From the NCBI GenBank assembly GCA_013995675.1, contig VWRR01000006.1, positions 496,001 to 560,000 on the forward strand: 64,000 bases of DNA. Reading direction: 5' to 3'. The notes under the pieces are model-generated. The model saw nothing but the letters and a program-made list of their open reading frames with translations. It was not told the origin of the DNA and did no database searches. Source of the stretch: Cyanidiococcus yangmingshanensis. Its lineage: Eukaryota > Rhodophyta > Bangiophyceae > Cyanidiales > Cyanidiaceae. Shown one piece after another: positions 24,216 through 35,816 of this stretch. The position numbers and the translations under genes were made by a program. Positions within the stretch are counted from its first letter, which is position 1. The number at the start of each line of letters is the position of its first letter.

Positions 24216-27200
24216 TTAGTGGGGCTTGTCTCCGAAAAAACACGACCTAACATAGTCCATATAGACTTGATCTTCGTTGTCGAACGCTGTCGACGAATGG
24301 CTTTCATTTGAGTCGACAATCGGGGGCAGTCGCAGCACCAAGACCGGCTCGGTGGCAGCTACCCTCGTGGCGCTGTCGGCGGCACCCTCATCACCAGCAT
24401 TCGCTGACGGCGTGGTACCAGCTGCGACGATACCAGTTGACAAGGCGTTCGATTCAATTGTCGAGGGTTCCTTGGCAGCAGCCGTCTGGACACGGATGAT
24501 GAGCGGCGCTTCAAGACGATCTGACTGAACCAGCGGTTTCGCTGCATTCTCTGGAGTCGGCTGCGCCATCAGGGATGTTGGTGCTACGCGACCCAGGGGT
24601 ACGGCGAGTGAGTGACGCTTCAGACGGCGTCGATATTCGTCGTTGGTGAGCAAGGGTGCCGGCTCGCCACTACCCCACATGGCGCGAAAGAATTCCGCAA
24701 TGACCTGGCGGGTAACAGGGTGGCGGCTCCAGCCATACAAATGAAGCGTCTCACGAACTGCGCGAGCAGCTGCGTCATCTCCACTTCGCAGTAGCGTTGC
24801 CAGCTTCGCCGTCCGCGTAGCATACTTACCCATGCCCTGCAGAACAAGCGATGGGTATAGCGGTTGTGGTAGCGCTCTGGCGATTGTCAAGAGAGCAGCC
24901 ACCACCTCGGGCCGATCGCCAGCCGTGCGCACAATCCCATCAACAGCAGCTTTGAACGGTCGATGTAGCCACCACACATGGGCGAGATATTCATTCAATT
25001 GCGCCTGAACGGCAGGCTCGCTGAGCTTGTCCGTCGCATGCACGACGGGACCCAGCAGAACACTCCATAAGAAGCTCTCGAACTCTGATTGGATGCGAGT
25101 CCACTCTGGAACTTGTCCTGGTTCAGCCAGCTGTTGCTGTTGGTGGTGCTGTTCTGATACGAGCTCGGCCCAGGCCTCGATGCATCCAGCAGTGAGGGCA
25201 TTTTGGTGACTCGGGAAAAGATGATCGCGGTTCAGAAAGCGATGCACGCACCGATACACTTCTGTCGTGTGCAAGCCTTCATTCGTACACGCTGTGGAAG
25301 CGAACGCTAATAACGCATCCGGCAGAAAGTAGGCATCTTCAAAAACGTTCGCTTCATTGTTGTGAAACCGTAACACATGATCCAGCATTGCAAATACATC
25401 CGTTGGGGTGCGTGATGCTCCGTCGCCGCTTTGCGCGACGCGGATGCTTCCCAATGCTCGCAACACCGACCTTTGGAGAAAATACTCGGCGAGGTTTCGG
25501 CCAAAATCTAGCGGTTTCGGCAACCGCTGGCTCCATGAACGACCTGGCAATTGCTGACGACCGACGTCCTGATCCCGCAGCCTCGGGATCGCTTTGGGGA
25601 TCTGCAGTTCAGGTGCGACCCGAGCGTGCTGATCAGCGGTAGCGGGGTCGGTCTCAACAGGATCAGCACTGACGAGTAAATCACGTTCATTCGCAAAATA
25701 ACGATTCGCATAAAAGTCCAACAGGATCTCTAGACCAAGAAAGCGAGTTTCACTGCCTCCCCATCGCGCGATACTCAATGCCGCGGCACTACGAACGCGA
25801 TAATGAACCTGCTCATTCAAGAGGGCGTGTTCGGCGAGGCCGCGAACTCCAGTCGCTGAGGCATGCATATAGAGCGCATCACAACATTCCAGTTGGCTCA
25901 GAACGTCACGCTCTCCCGCAAGTTGCCGTACCCAAGCGCGTTCATTCTGGCGCCAAAAGACTCCTCGTACCCACTCCATATCAGGATCGACCCGAATCCA
26001 AAGAATAGGGTCATGGCTCACCGTTATTCGCTCGGCGGGTGTCTGTGCAGGATCTGTGCCACTGGTTGCAGCCCGGCCTCGAGCACCAAGACCCACTTTG
26101 CGCGTGCGACAATAGACATCGAAGACGTGAACGCTGTCGGTGATCTCCAGATCAACATTGTAATGCTCCTCGGATTCGCGGATGCTAAACCGCAGCGTGC
26201 CGCGAAACGCAGTCGGTTCTGCCGCAGAGCCACTGTTTCGTCGATGTACGCTCTGTTTGACAGCGATCTCGATCCTGTGTTCTTTGGCATCGTAGCGGTA
26301 ACCGCACTGAAAGATCGGCAAACTATTACTCGAGACGTATTGGCGAACAAAGGTCAAAAGTTCGACACCCGCACGTCGCTCTAAAAGCCTCAGGAACGGT
26401 TTCAAACCAATTGCTCGGTTTTTCGGAGGCGCCAGCATCAAGCCGTGCAAAACTGTGCGAATGCCCTCTCCGATATCGAGACGATTCGGATGGTGTTTGC
26501 GAGAGACACTTGAGCCAGCAGCCAATTGAGTCTGTTCGAGCTTGCGTTCCGCGCGCCGGTCAATAGCGGATATCATGAGCATCGCGAAGCGACGTGACTG
26601 CTCGTGTATCTCAGCTGCTGGCTGCTCTGCCGATGACCACCGCAGATATCCCGGTGATTCTACTACAGACTTCATGGTGTCGCGCAAGTAAAGACGGAAC
26701 CATGTATTCCCGAACAGCTTGCGCAAGCAGAGCGCTCCCACGTACTCTTCAACACCCAAGAAGAGCCACGAGTCCGCGGTATGCATGGGTCGCAAGAGTC
26801 GCCGCATCCAGAAAGCCGCCAATGCGACCACCATTCGTTGGTGTGACGAGAATACGTCATCGACGACTCGATCCGAAAAAAGCAACATGGATGACAGAAT
26901 GATCAGACCGCCACCAGCGTATGAATGAGGCAAATGCGTCAGCGCACCATCGACGAAGACGAACTTGGCCGACGGGCACGGGCACGGAACTCCAAAGTAG
27001 TGCTCCAGAAAGTCCATCGCTGCCGGCAAAAAGTCCACCGTGTTCACCAGTTGTCGCACAAACCCTGGCAAACAGAAATAGGTGACGCTCTGAGGGCGCA
27101 CCCGATCAGGAAGCACCCGAAAGGAGCCGGCTGCGAAAGCGATCTCGCTGGCGAGCACACCCTCTGGGTTCTGAAAAACAAAACGCGTTCTCGATGGAAT

Positions 27201-28452
27201 GCCGGATGCAGTGTGTTGCTCAAGGACGCTGTTTTTGAGTTCACCAGATGCAATCGCGATCATCCCAGTCGGAACGACGATTTCCAGCTCGAACGGACAG
27301 CGAACCGTACTGGTCGCTAGAGCTGCATTCGGCGGATTCAGGCATGGCATCCAGCAAGAAGCCAAACCACTATGTGACTCGACGTATACGTGATCGACGT
27401 GCACAGGCAGAGGCATCTGCTTCGTGTCCCATCGATCGTGGCGGAGTAGTGTGTCAGGTTTCTCCCTTTCGCTTGCGTGTCGGCCGGAGACGTCTCCATT
27501 CTGGCTTGTAATGAAGTGAACCGCAGGCGAATCCGGATACGTTGAGTATTCCACCTCGAGACATAGTTCAATGGAGCTTGCAACTCTGTCCTGGGGTTTC
27601 GTTTGGGCAACTTGAGCGTCATCTCGTTCGTGTCCGTGAATCAATGGGCGGATCACGACTTGAGCGGTTTCAGACGCATTCCTCTATCATTCCGCGCGAG
27701 TCTGTTTCCCTTATTCCGAGAGCTGAGTTCGATCCAGTTGTTGCTTTCACAACTTGCTGCGTCTCGACGCGCCCGGTCTCGTCTGTCTTGGCGAGCGCTT
27801 GTTTATCAGCCAGGAGCGTTGTCCATGAAGCGAGCACTTGGAGCTCTCCATGCGCGGCGAGACGTGCTTGCCGAGCAACCATCATTTCGAGCTCTTCCAG
27901 TGTTGGAGGCGGATAGATTCGATCAGCTGCCGAGCGCAAAACATCGATGTCGTCCAGTGGGCTCGTACATCGATTGTTGACAGGTACGCCGTTCAAGCGC
28001 ACAGAGCGAATGGTGCAACAGCGCAAGTTAACCCGCAGTTCGAGCACATCAAGTCGCTCGGAGAATCGACCTGCTGAGCCAATCAGGTCTACAGGACAAG
28101 AAGCCTTAAAGAATAAAGCTGCTCGTCCATGCAGTTGTTGTCGGGTGAAATCAACATCGATCCCAAGTTGCACTCTCTCGAGACGAGGCCTTACTGGCGT
28201 CTCCGTTCCAGTTTCTACGCGAGCACCCTCGGCGCCCGCTGCAACTTTTTTGTCCACTATTTGGAAGACTCGTTCATCCTTGGGAGGCGAGACATCTGCC
28301 CAGTTCAGAGACACGCCAGTGTGGTCGCCATCCGCGGCCGCAGGCAACTTGGTCGGTCCACGACGCAGTTTCTGGTCCTCTGCTTTGACGGCACGAGAAG
28401 CGTTATTTTTCCTTACATGCTCAGCTCTGACTGTAGAAGTCAGCTCTCCCAT
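24216..28452 (-). CDS. TAF2: TFIID subunit TAF2 (one apparent +1 frame change)
   Basis: About 1,410 residues of an M1-aminopeptidase-like TFIID subunit that helps bind core promoter DNA. The N-terminal frame starts at the ATG at 28452 (MGELTSTVRAEHV) and encodes the first beta domain (VQLGIDVDFTRQQLHGRAALF). The rest is in the +1 frame: SGLASCWMPCLNPPN, FELEIVVPTGMIAIASGEL, VTYFCLPGFVRQLVNTVDFL and PHSYAGGGLIILSSMLLFSD match TAF2; the zinc-ligand HEXXH of true peptidases is absent, as expected. HEAT-like repeats and a Ser/Thr/Pro-rich tail follow. The frame change lies in 27670-27686. No GTAAGT donor is nearby, so an extra base is likelier than an intron, though an atypical intron is not excluded. 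Confidence 0.85.
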
Positions 28453-29765
28453 GACCGCTTTCGCAGTGTTGAAAAAACTTTGGACTGGACCAGAACTGAG
28501 CAGCAAGCTTGGCCGAGCGGAACACTCGCTGCAAGAGCCCTTCTGGATAGAAGGCGAGCGAGTGGGGTGTATGCGGACCGATTCTCGACAAGGATCATGA
28601 GATCAAGCCATTTAGGTCAGGGATACGTCCCCTGTACGATGTTTGAAAATGGAACGTGCATGGTATCCCTGCTCGTTGTGATCTCGAAGAGTGCCCTGAA
28701 AAGAATCCGTCAAGCGTGACAAAAGCTTTTTCTACGAATCTCTGAACCAAAACCCGTATTTATTCGTTTTGTAACTGATTCACTTCTCGAGGCCGACACC
28801 GAGCGAATGGTCTCCTTCGGGATCACATTTCATGCTGTGTTTGCATGGCGACTCGTCTGAGATGCAGCCCTGCCATTGGAATCGTTTCCAGTCAGACACG
28901 ACTTGGTTGCAGTTCAGAGTGCGTATTCAATTGCGATCATCCATCGATGTCGAATGTACGCTGTTATGCTCGAGGCAAGCGCACGAAAGCGTTCATAGAA
29001 TCTATGGCAGGACAGATGATACATCGTTTGCTGGACATGAGATCCGTTCGACACTTTTCTAGCCAATCGGCTATGTGTCATTATAGATGAATCGGTGTTC
29101 CGGACATCGATTCTCCGATACTGCGTTACTTCGGAATTTGTTGGGTTGCTTCCGCGGTACTGCAGGCTCGTATCATCGATAGAGTTCAGTGGTCTGAACT
29201 GAAGTTGTGCTGCTGGCAAGATATACCACGAAAAATGGGCCGCGGTGAACGAACAGATCTCGTACCAGCCACCAGATCGGTGTCGTGCAAAATGCTGGAC
29301 GACTGTTTGCGGATACGCGAGGTGTCTGTTCCCGGGTGAACTTATAGACTGTTCAAACGGCTCTATATACGACCAGAGTCTCATGCATACTGTAATGGGA
29401 AGCATGCCAATCTCTAGTTCGTACTACGCACTAAAGGATGCTCCTCGGACAGGTCGCCATTGATGGAATCGATCCTGGACGCTTTCGAATTCGGATATTT
29501 GGTGAGCTTTCTCTCTGAATATGCGTCGGCAAGCCTCTTTCAAGTAGAGATATCACTCTTCGATGATTAGTGAGTCGCAACTGGGATACCAAGCACTCTT
29601 CTGCCGTGAAAATCCGCGCCCCAAAGGTCCACGGAACAAGCAGCACTGGACAAACCGGCGAAGAGGCAGGCACGTGCTCCGGCCTTGTCAAGGAAACACG
29701 TTTTTCATACCAGCGCTCCTCATCCGTGGATGATTTAGGATCGCTGAGGACCTCTCGCATCGATA
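28453..29765. other. Intergenic upstream of TAF2
   Basis: 1.3 kb between same-strand genes. A 163-codon minus-strand frame (29405-28914) has no protein-like features. Nothing else recognised. Confidence 0.4.
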
Positions 29766-32248
29766 TTATACAGATGGTCGTCGAGCGCTGGCAACACTTA
29801 AGGCTTGAATAGGTCTTGCGAGAATCTCCGCTCTTTTCGTGTTGTACAGCTGCTCGAGCGCATTTTTGCAGGATTCATAAGCTTCATCCAGAGCCTGAAG
29901 CTCGCGCTCCACCGCTTGGGCTGCTCGATGCACACCACCAAGACCTATGCTGGCCTGTTCTTGGACGGATGCTCCTCCAAGCAATATCGATTCCATTGAC
30001 TTGACAATATCCTTCATCGAGGATGCCCGTTCCAAGCTCCGAACCAGTTCATGTTTCGGTCCCGAAGGCGCCTCGTCCTTATCACGAGCACGATCGCTAC
30101 TGATTGAGTTACCAAGTGACGAGACGCATCCAGATGAAGGTACCTGTACCGAGTATGTCCGCTCTGAGCGCGATCGACGACTCGTCGGGACAGAACCATC
30201 CTTCGTGCTTCTCGACGGCGCCTCTATTCGACCATCTTCTGGCCGTCCTGGACCTTCATGGTTGGTGTGGCGCTCTTCATTGGAGAGATTCGCCCACCAG
30301 CCCCGTTCTATGAGATCCAAGGGAGCGTGCTCGAGCTCGCCTCGGATCATTGCATCTGCCGCGGCGTTGCCCAGAGCCCGGCGTCGGTTTCGCGCATCAT
30401 TTGCCGGAAGGAACTCGAAGCCGAGCATGCAGCGACTAATACGCTCAAGCCAGCTGTGAACCCTGCTTGTCATCTCCACGAAACGAATGTAGAGCGCTCG
30501 CGATTGACGCATCAGCTTAAGATGATTGCTGCCAAGAAAGAGCTGCTGCTCGAGGACGGACTCGACCAGTATATTGGTCGTCGTGAATAGCTGCATCACG
30601 TCGTGAACAATCAAACGGGCAGCCTCCATGATGATCTCATTGTGGACGTTCACGGAAGCCATGTTTTCGCTACTGGGCGTATTCGGTGCAGGGTTCATCG
30701 CAGCTTCGAGCACAGTTTCCAAACGTACGGCAGTCGCAGACTCCAACTCCAGCAGAAGCACTGGGATCACCTCTCCAAGGGCACGTTCGAAAGGGATTCG
30801 TTCCCTGAGCTCTTCGCCAGATGCCGAGGAAACAACACCCATTTCATCAAAGTGACTCGTGGTCTCCCCAGGTCGTGTTGGTGGGGAAAAACTGTCGCCG
30901 AGTTCCGCGACAATGCTTGACCGTTGCCGCTCGCCGAGATAGAGCAAGCGAAAACTCTCCAGACGCACCCATAGATACTTTGCATAATGTCGCACAAAAA
31001 GGGAACAGGCAGTTGCCTCTGGTCTTGTGCGACTCTCGTCACGGAAAGAGGTCGCCAACAGTCTCCAAATTCGTCAGGTTCTGGGCCGACAGCGGCGAGC
31101 TAGTCCCTTGACCATCACTGGAGAGGATGCTCACGGCATTGCCCGTGCTGCTGGGGTTGCCACCACGACCCACGAGTCGACGCGGGCGCTCACGTTGACC
31201 GCGCGGCGAATGACTGTTTGCATACAAGACCAGTCGGGAGAGCAGCTCCAGAAGCGGCGACGCAACAGGCACTCGTTGTGAGACGATCGTTTCCGTCTCG
31301 ATCGAGTCGGTCTCCGTCTCATTTGGCTGAGCAGCACGCTGGCCAAGATCATAGTAGACTGCCCAGAGGCGAAAAACAATACTATCCGCGTAAGTGGCTG
31401 CATCACGCATGAGCCGATGGGCCACCATCAACACCTTACAGACGATACGCCAGTCGTGTTCCATTCCATGCCGCCACAACTTACGAACAATATCACCACA
31501 GAGCATGACCCGTTCCATCGCTGTGGCCACCTCTTCTGCTCGCTCGCTGCTATCGGCGGGCCACGGAGCAGCCTGCTGATACCGATAGCGATGATGAGGC
31601 AGCCGTTGGACATGAAATGTCGAGACTTTGTTGAGGCCGTACTGAGGTTTTGAGCTCATGACGGCCACGGACGTTCTTCGCGTGGGCGCTGAAGAGCTGG
31701 CACGACCGCCTCCAACTACAGCGTCTGCGTTCGAGGCCACCTGACGAGCACCTCCCGTCGAGTTCTGCGTTGTCGTGCTCGTCGTCTGTTACACCGACTG
31801 TTGCAGTCACATTCTGCGCCGTATCTAGAAGATAGAAAAACGCTTCTCCACACCCCTGGAGCGCAGCGAGTAGCGTCAGCACGTACTTCTCCTTTGGCGC
31901 AGTGTACTTGGGTTTACTCGCTTTGAGCACGGCTGCTTCGACATCAGACGAAAAGGCCGCTGAGATCTTACGCGTTAGACGTTTGGTGGTGTTTCCCAGT
32001 GTCGTCGTCTGTAAGGGTCTTGAAGGTGCCGCAGATCTCCCAAGTTCGGAGTGGTCAGGACCATGAACACCAACTTCATTATCATCTTGCCTCGACGGAG
32101 CTGCAGAACGTGCTCCACGACCCGTGACTGCACTCGCCGAAACGATCCCAGACACCTGACCCGTTGTGTTAGCATTGGCCCAGGTAACGACCCTTCCGCG
32201 TCCACTTACACCTTCATTCGTACTGCTTTCAGTATCACCCAGTTTCAT
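29766..32248 (-). CDS. ANTH-domain clathrin adaptor, AP180/CALM-like (two apparent +1 frame changes)
   Basis: Three successive minus-strand frames together give one ANTH protein of about 825 residues. Frame 1 from the ATG at 32248 carries RKISAAFSSDVEAAVLKASK and APKEKYVLTLLAAL, the start of the ANTH fold with its lipid-binding PxEKH-like loop. Frame 2 carries CGDIVRKLWRHGMEHDWRIV and CKVLMVAHRLMRD (the DWRVVLKTLILIHRLL segment of the family). Frame 3 carries SLFVRHYAKYLWVRLESFRLL. Both junctions are +1: 31550-31788 and 31039-31073. ANTH proteins bind PI(4,5)P2 and clathrin in vesicle formation. A long low-complexity insert splits helices 2 and 3. The junctions lie in unconserved linkers, so an intron at either cannot be excluded. 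Confidence 0.72.
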
Positions 32249-32943
32249 GAACGAGCACAGTTCAGTCGGTTACAGGTCTCGGTATAATGCCACCTCGAAG
32301 GAGAAATCACATACTTCTTTCTCAGCGTGTTGCAAAGCGTCGGGTGCGTATCCGTTCAGTGACAGTGTTACCCAAAATGGGACATGACAGCCCGCGGTGA
32401 TTGAGCGGAACGAATCCATGCGTCCTGTTGCTGTACACTCAACAATCGTACTGGTTGCGACGATTGCTCCGCGCTCGAGCCCGGTGGCAACGTGTATGTT
32501 TGGAATGCGTAGGATCGTGTCAGGAATGATGGGTGTGCAGTATCGGCGGGAGCGTACGCAATAGCATCAGGACCAGCTCGCGTCTCCTGTAGCCGTCTCG
32601 ACATCGTGTGAGACGAGGCCAGCACTACCTTGACTGCTCGAGCTGGTGACCGTCTCATGGTCGCTTAAAAGCCCGGAGAATGTTTTCGGTCAAGGTTGGG
32701 TATTTACCTATCGAACATGGTTCTTGTTCCGGTGACAGGGCGGATCCATCGAAGTTGTTCGCTCGAGCGCTTCGTCGGTGATCGATGGATCGCTATGATT
32801 GAGAGGCCCCTGAACGGGATCAGACTCCGGCCAACCACTGGGGCTCCGGGTGCCTGCCCAGAGGAGCTACAAAAAGCACTGGAAAGAGCGGCACAATGTA
32901 GTCTGGTTGGGATAGGAGTTCGCCCAGTGTGTGGATACGAATA
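32249..32943. other. Intergenic between ANTH gene and TTC4-like gene
   Basis: Contains a minus-strand ATG frame of 96 codons (32658-32368; MRRSPARAVKVVLASSHTMS) that could be a small protein or 5' leader, and GGCATTATACC just upstream of the ANTH start. No recognised family. Confidence 0.3.
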
Positions 32944-34399
32944 CTATCGAGGGGTTGCGGATCTATCGCAGCGTTCGTTGGGCCGAAAAAGCACGCGCTT
33001 CCAGGTACCCTGCTCGTCTGGGGGCAACAGGCAACCGAGAAAATCATGGTTTTGCACCCAGGACAGGTCTCGTGCCAGCATCGGATCTCCGACTTCTGTC
33101 AGTGTGCGCGTCCAGTGCGTTGCATACCTGTTTCGTCCATGGACAATTCCAGTGCGGTTAGTTCTGTGCTCTGCAATCAAGAGATATGCCGAGGATTCGG
33201 GCAGAGACGGGTTCTCAGACGGGTAAACGGCTTTGGTAGGCGGGTGCGATTGCAGCAAGCGCCTGCGCGTCTGCCGATACGACTCTCGCAGCTCATCACT
33301 GGCCCGATTGGGAAAGAGTCAGGTTTGGTCAAGTCTGTCATCCTCGAACATCCCGTGCACACATACACAGCCAACGAGAACGAAAGCAGCGTTGGGAAAC
33401 TTACCAGACACCGATGCAGTCAGCGCGATACATTCCTTCGGTATCAAAAGATAGGGCCGGTGGGCCATCCTTCGGAAGCAAATCCTCAAACAGAGTGCCT
33501 AAATCGGTGTCTTCGGCGACACGCTCAATCAGATCGCTCTGATGAGCCAGCGGATATACAACCATGAGCGGCCAAGCCAGTTCAAGACAAGGCCGGTCGA
33601 CCGTAGCACCCGCTTGGGCATCCGATGGATCCACCCACTGAGGTTGCCAATTTTGTACCTTTTTCTGCTGTGCAAATAGTGGCAAACCCAAACGGATCCG
33701 TTTGCGTCCCAGCATCTCGATGAGTCGTTGTGTTTCGTTCAGGCGCGCCTGGGTCACTGCTTCGCGCTCCACTTGTTGTCGCTGCTGCCGCGAAATCTCT
33801 GCCATTATTCGCGCTTGCAAACGCTCCAATCCAGTGTGCTCAGCCGACTCTTTCGGTAGCGAGATAAGGTCCAGACCTTGTCTGCAGTATTGCAGCGCTT
33901 CCTCGAACCGTCCCAGAGCTAGTGCGCATGCGCTCGCACGGTAGTAGGCTTTGATATTCCCAGGGTCATCGTACTGAATACACAGTCGTGCATCTTCCAA
34001 GCCTCGAGCATAGTTGCCCAGTCGTCGGTGCACCTCGGCTCGGTTTGCGCGTAGCACACCCCGCACCGTGGCGGAGCAGTCTGGCAGCGCGAGTGCACGC
34101 GAGTATTCAGACAAGGCGTCATGAAAGAGCTTATGAGCCCGTTGTTCTAGGTCTGCCGGACTTTTCAGCTTGTCGTCAGGAACCGATTGTTTTCTTATTT
34201 TCTCCTTTCGTTGCAGTAGCTGACAACCTAAACGAAAGCGCTCATTGCCGCGTTGTCGCCAGAGCTCTGCTTGCTCATCTGCTGACTCTGAATCGAGCAA
34301 CAGGTGCCTCAGCGCCGAGTCCGCCGCCAGTGCTTCACTTGGCGTGGCAAAAAGCGCAGGACTCGACGCTGGTTCCGATTCACGTTCCGGTTCATCCAT
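32944..34399 (-). CDS. TTC4/Cns1-like TPR co-chaperone, one spliceosomal intron
   Basis: 449 residues after removing one intron (33299-33404). TPR repeats occupy about residues 45-200 (AELWRQRGNERFRLGCQLLQ, LRANRAEVHRRLGNYARGLE, YYRASACALALGRFEEALQY), the Hsp90/Hsp70 clamp of TTC4/Cns1. A charged helix (LQARIMAEISRQQRQQVERE) and the C-terminal wheel domain (LELAWPLMVVYPLAHQSDLI) follow. Exon 1 (34399-33405) ends in phase 2; joining to exon 2 (33298-32944) gives YRADCIGVCDELRESYRQTR and continues 117 residues. Without splicing the protein would stop right after the donor and lose the wheel-domain end. Known family role: client loading and ribosome-linked folding with Hsp90. Confidence 0.82.
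33299..33404 (-). other. Spliceosomal intron (106 bp) in the TTC4-like gene
   Basis: On the minus strand the donor is CTG|GTAAGT, a branch-site-like CTGAC lies about 20 nt before the 3' end, followed by a short pyrimidine run (CTCTTTCCC) and the acceptor GGCCAG|TGAT. Length 106 bp is not a multiple of three and the intron contains in-frame stops, so retention truncates the protein. Confidence 0.8.
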
Positions 34400-35140
34400 G
34401 CAAAGACTCTGTAAGCAGCGTCAATGTTCACTTCGACTCAAGCGCCGATGAGCACTCTCTGCGCACGGCTGATGACCGCGTTGCAACTCGTGCCCAGGCC
34501 CGTCCGGCACAGAGAGCTCCCTCACGGTTCGCCACCAAGACCAACGAGTTCTCGACGGTTTGCTATCCGGAACCTGTGAGAACCATCGTAAACCTTTTGG
34601 TCCGGGCTAATCTTGGGCTGAACGCAATAAAGGCCGAGTTCTAAGCTTTCTCAAAACCATAAAGGCTGCGATGGCTGCTGGCGTCCACAATTGACACCAT
34701 CGTCATCGAAGAAGAGGATGATAATCATCGAGGAGACCAAGAATTTCAACGAGCGCTCGTGCTGATCCACATAAGCGTATAAAGTGTTGTCGTCTCATGC
34801 ATGTCAGGTTCGTATTCGCACAATCGCGATATCAAATGAGAAGAGATAGCGTATTCTCTCCTTTCATGGAATCCAGCAGACTCGCTTGGGTACGTAACGG
34901 ACGCGCGTGCACCTCTCAAAAGAGTGTACAGTGGGAAACTGACGCTCTTGGCGGCACTTGTTCGACCACGGCTCGTGGCCATAAAAGAAATACCCGTTTC
35001 AGAACAAACTGATCGAGTCGACGTCGACAAATCTTGCGAAAGAATCGCCATGATCACATCGGAAACTAGCGCGGATGGGAGCCCCGGTCCAGCGGATGGT
35101 TGGCGAACGAACACCCTATCGAAGACGATTTCATTGACCA

Positions 35141-35158
35141 GTGTGTGTGTGTGTGTGT
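35141..35158. repeat. (GT)9 dinucleotide repeat
   Basis: Uninterrupted GT run in the intergenic region, a simple microsatellite able to adopt Z-DNA. No other significance seen. Confidence 0.9.
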
Positions 35159-35357
35159 GAAGAGTATGCGGTCTATTTCAGAACATGTCTCCCGTTTTCT
35201 TAGTCGGATACGGAATCATTTCATGCTAATTGTTCATGAGGAAATACGCATCGACCACGATATGATGCATTAGACCGTCCATGTGCCCAGAAACGCACGA
35301 GCAAGTAGCCCTTCACGACAGGAACTCCAGCACGCTTTATTTGTTTGATTCATTCAT

Positions 35358-35812
35358 TCATCCCGTTGTGACTTGAATCTGCCACCAATGCCTTGATGTG
35401 CTTAGGTGCTGGAGCACTCCCGCTTTATCTGGAGCCCCATTCGCATTCAGTAGGTGTGTGAACCGAACGATCCCGCTCGATGAGACAGACTCCTCGCCCG
35501 TCGATGGATGACTGATGACCTCATCATCCACGATGAACGATTCAGGATTCATACATCCCAACCTGCACCACAAGTTCAGTTCGTGCTTTCGGAATGGACT
35601 GGGTTTGGTCTTGGGTCATAGGCTGGTGTCCGCGTCCGCTACCTCCAATACCCGGCTTTGCATCAGTGCCTCGACATCGGCCAGGCCGAGCCGCTCGTGC
35701 TCGAACGACGAATTGGCTCCTCCCGAACAGCTGTAGACTGGACGACGAGCACCCAATTCAGCAGCCTCTTTTTCGTTTTTCAATCCAGGATCTCTCTCAC
35801 TGAGTACCTTTA
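35358..35812 (-). CDS. Possible unrecognised protein, frame uncertain
   Basis: The minus strand reads like protein in one frame from about 35812 to 35616 (RDPGLKNEKEAAELGARR, then FEHERLGLADVEALMQSRVL) before a TGA. Another protein-like stretch runs in the same frame from about 35552 to 35358 (MNPESFIVDDEVISHPSTGE, then GIVRFTHLLNANGAPDKAG). High third-position G+C and low stop density favour coding, but no start is clear, the upstream end overlaps the adenylate kinase gene on the other strand, and no family is recognised. It could be an intron- or frameshift-interrupted gene, or chance. Confidence 0.3.
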
Positions 35813-35816
35813 CTAA

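Larger units (their letters stand above)
34400..35816. other. Intergenic between divergent genes, with possible unassigned coding signal
   Basis: 1.4 kb upstream of both the TTC4-like and adenylate kinase genes. Holds a (GT)9 run at 35141-35158 and a protein-like minus-strand stretch at 35358-35830, listed separately. Confidence 0.4.
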
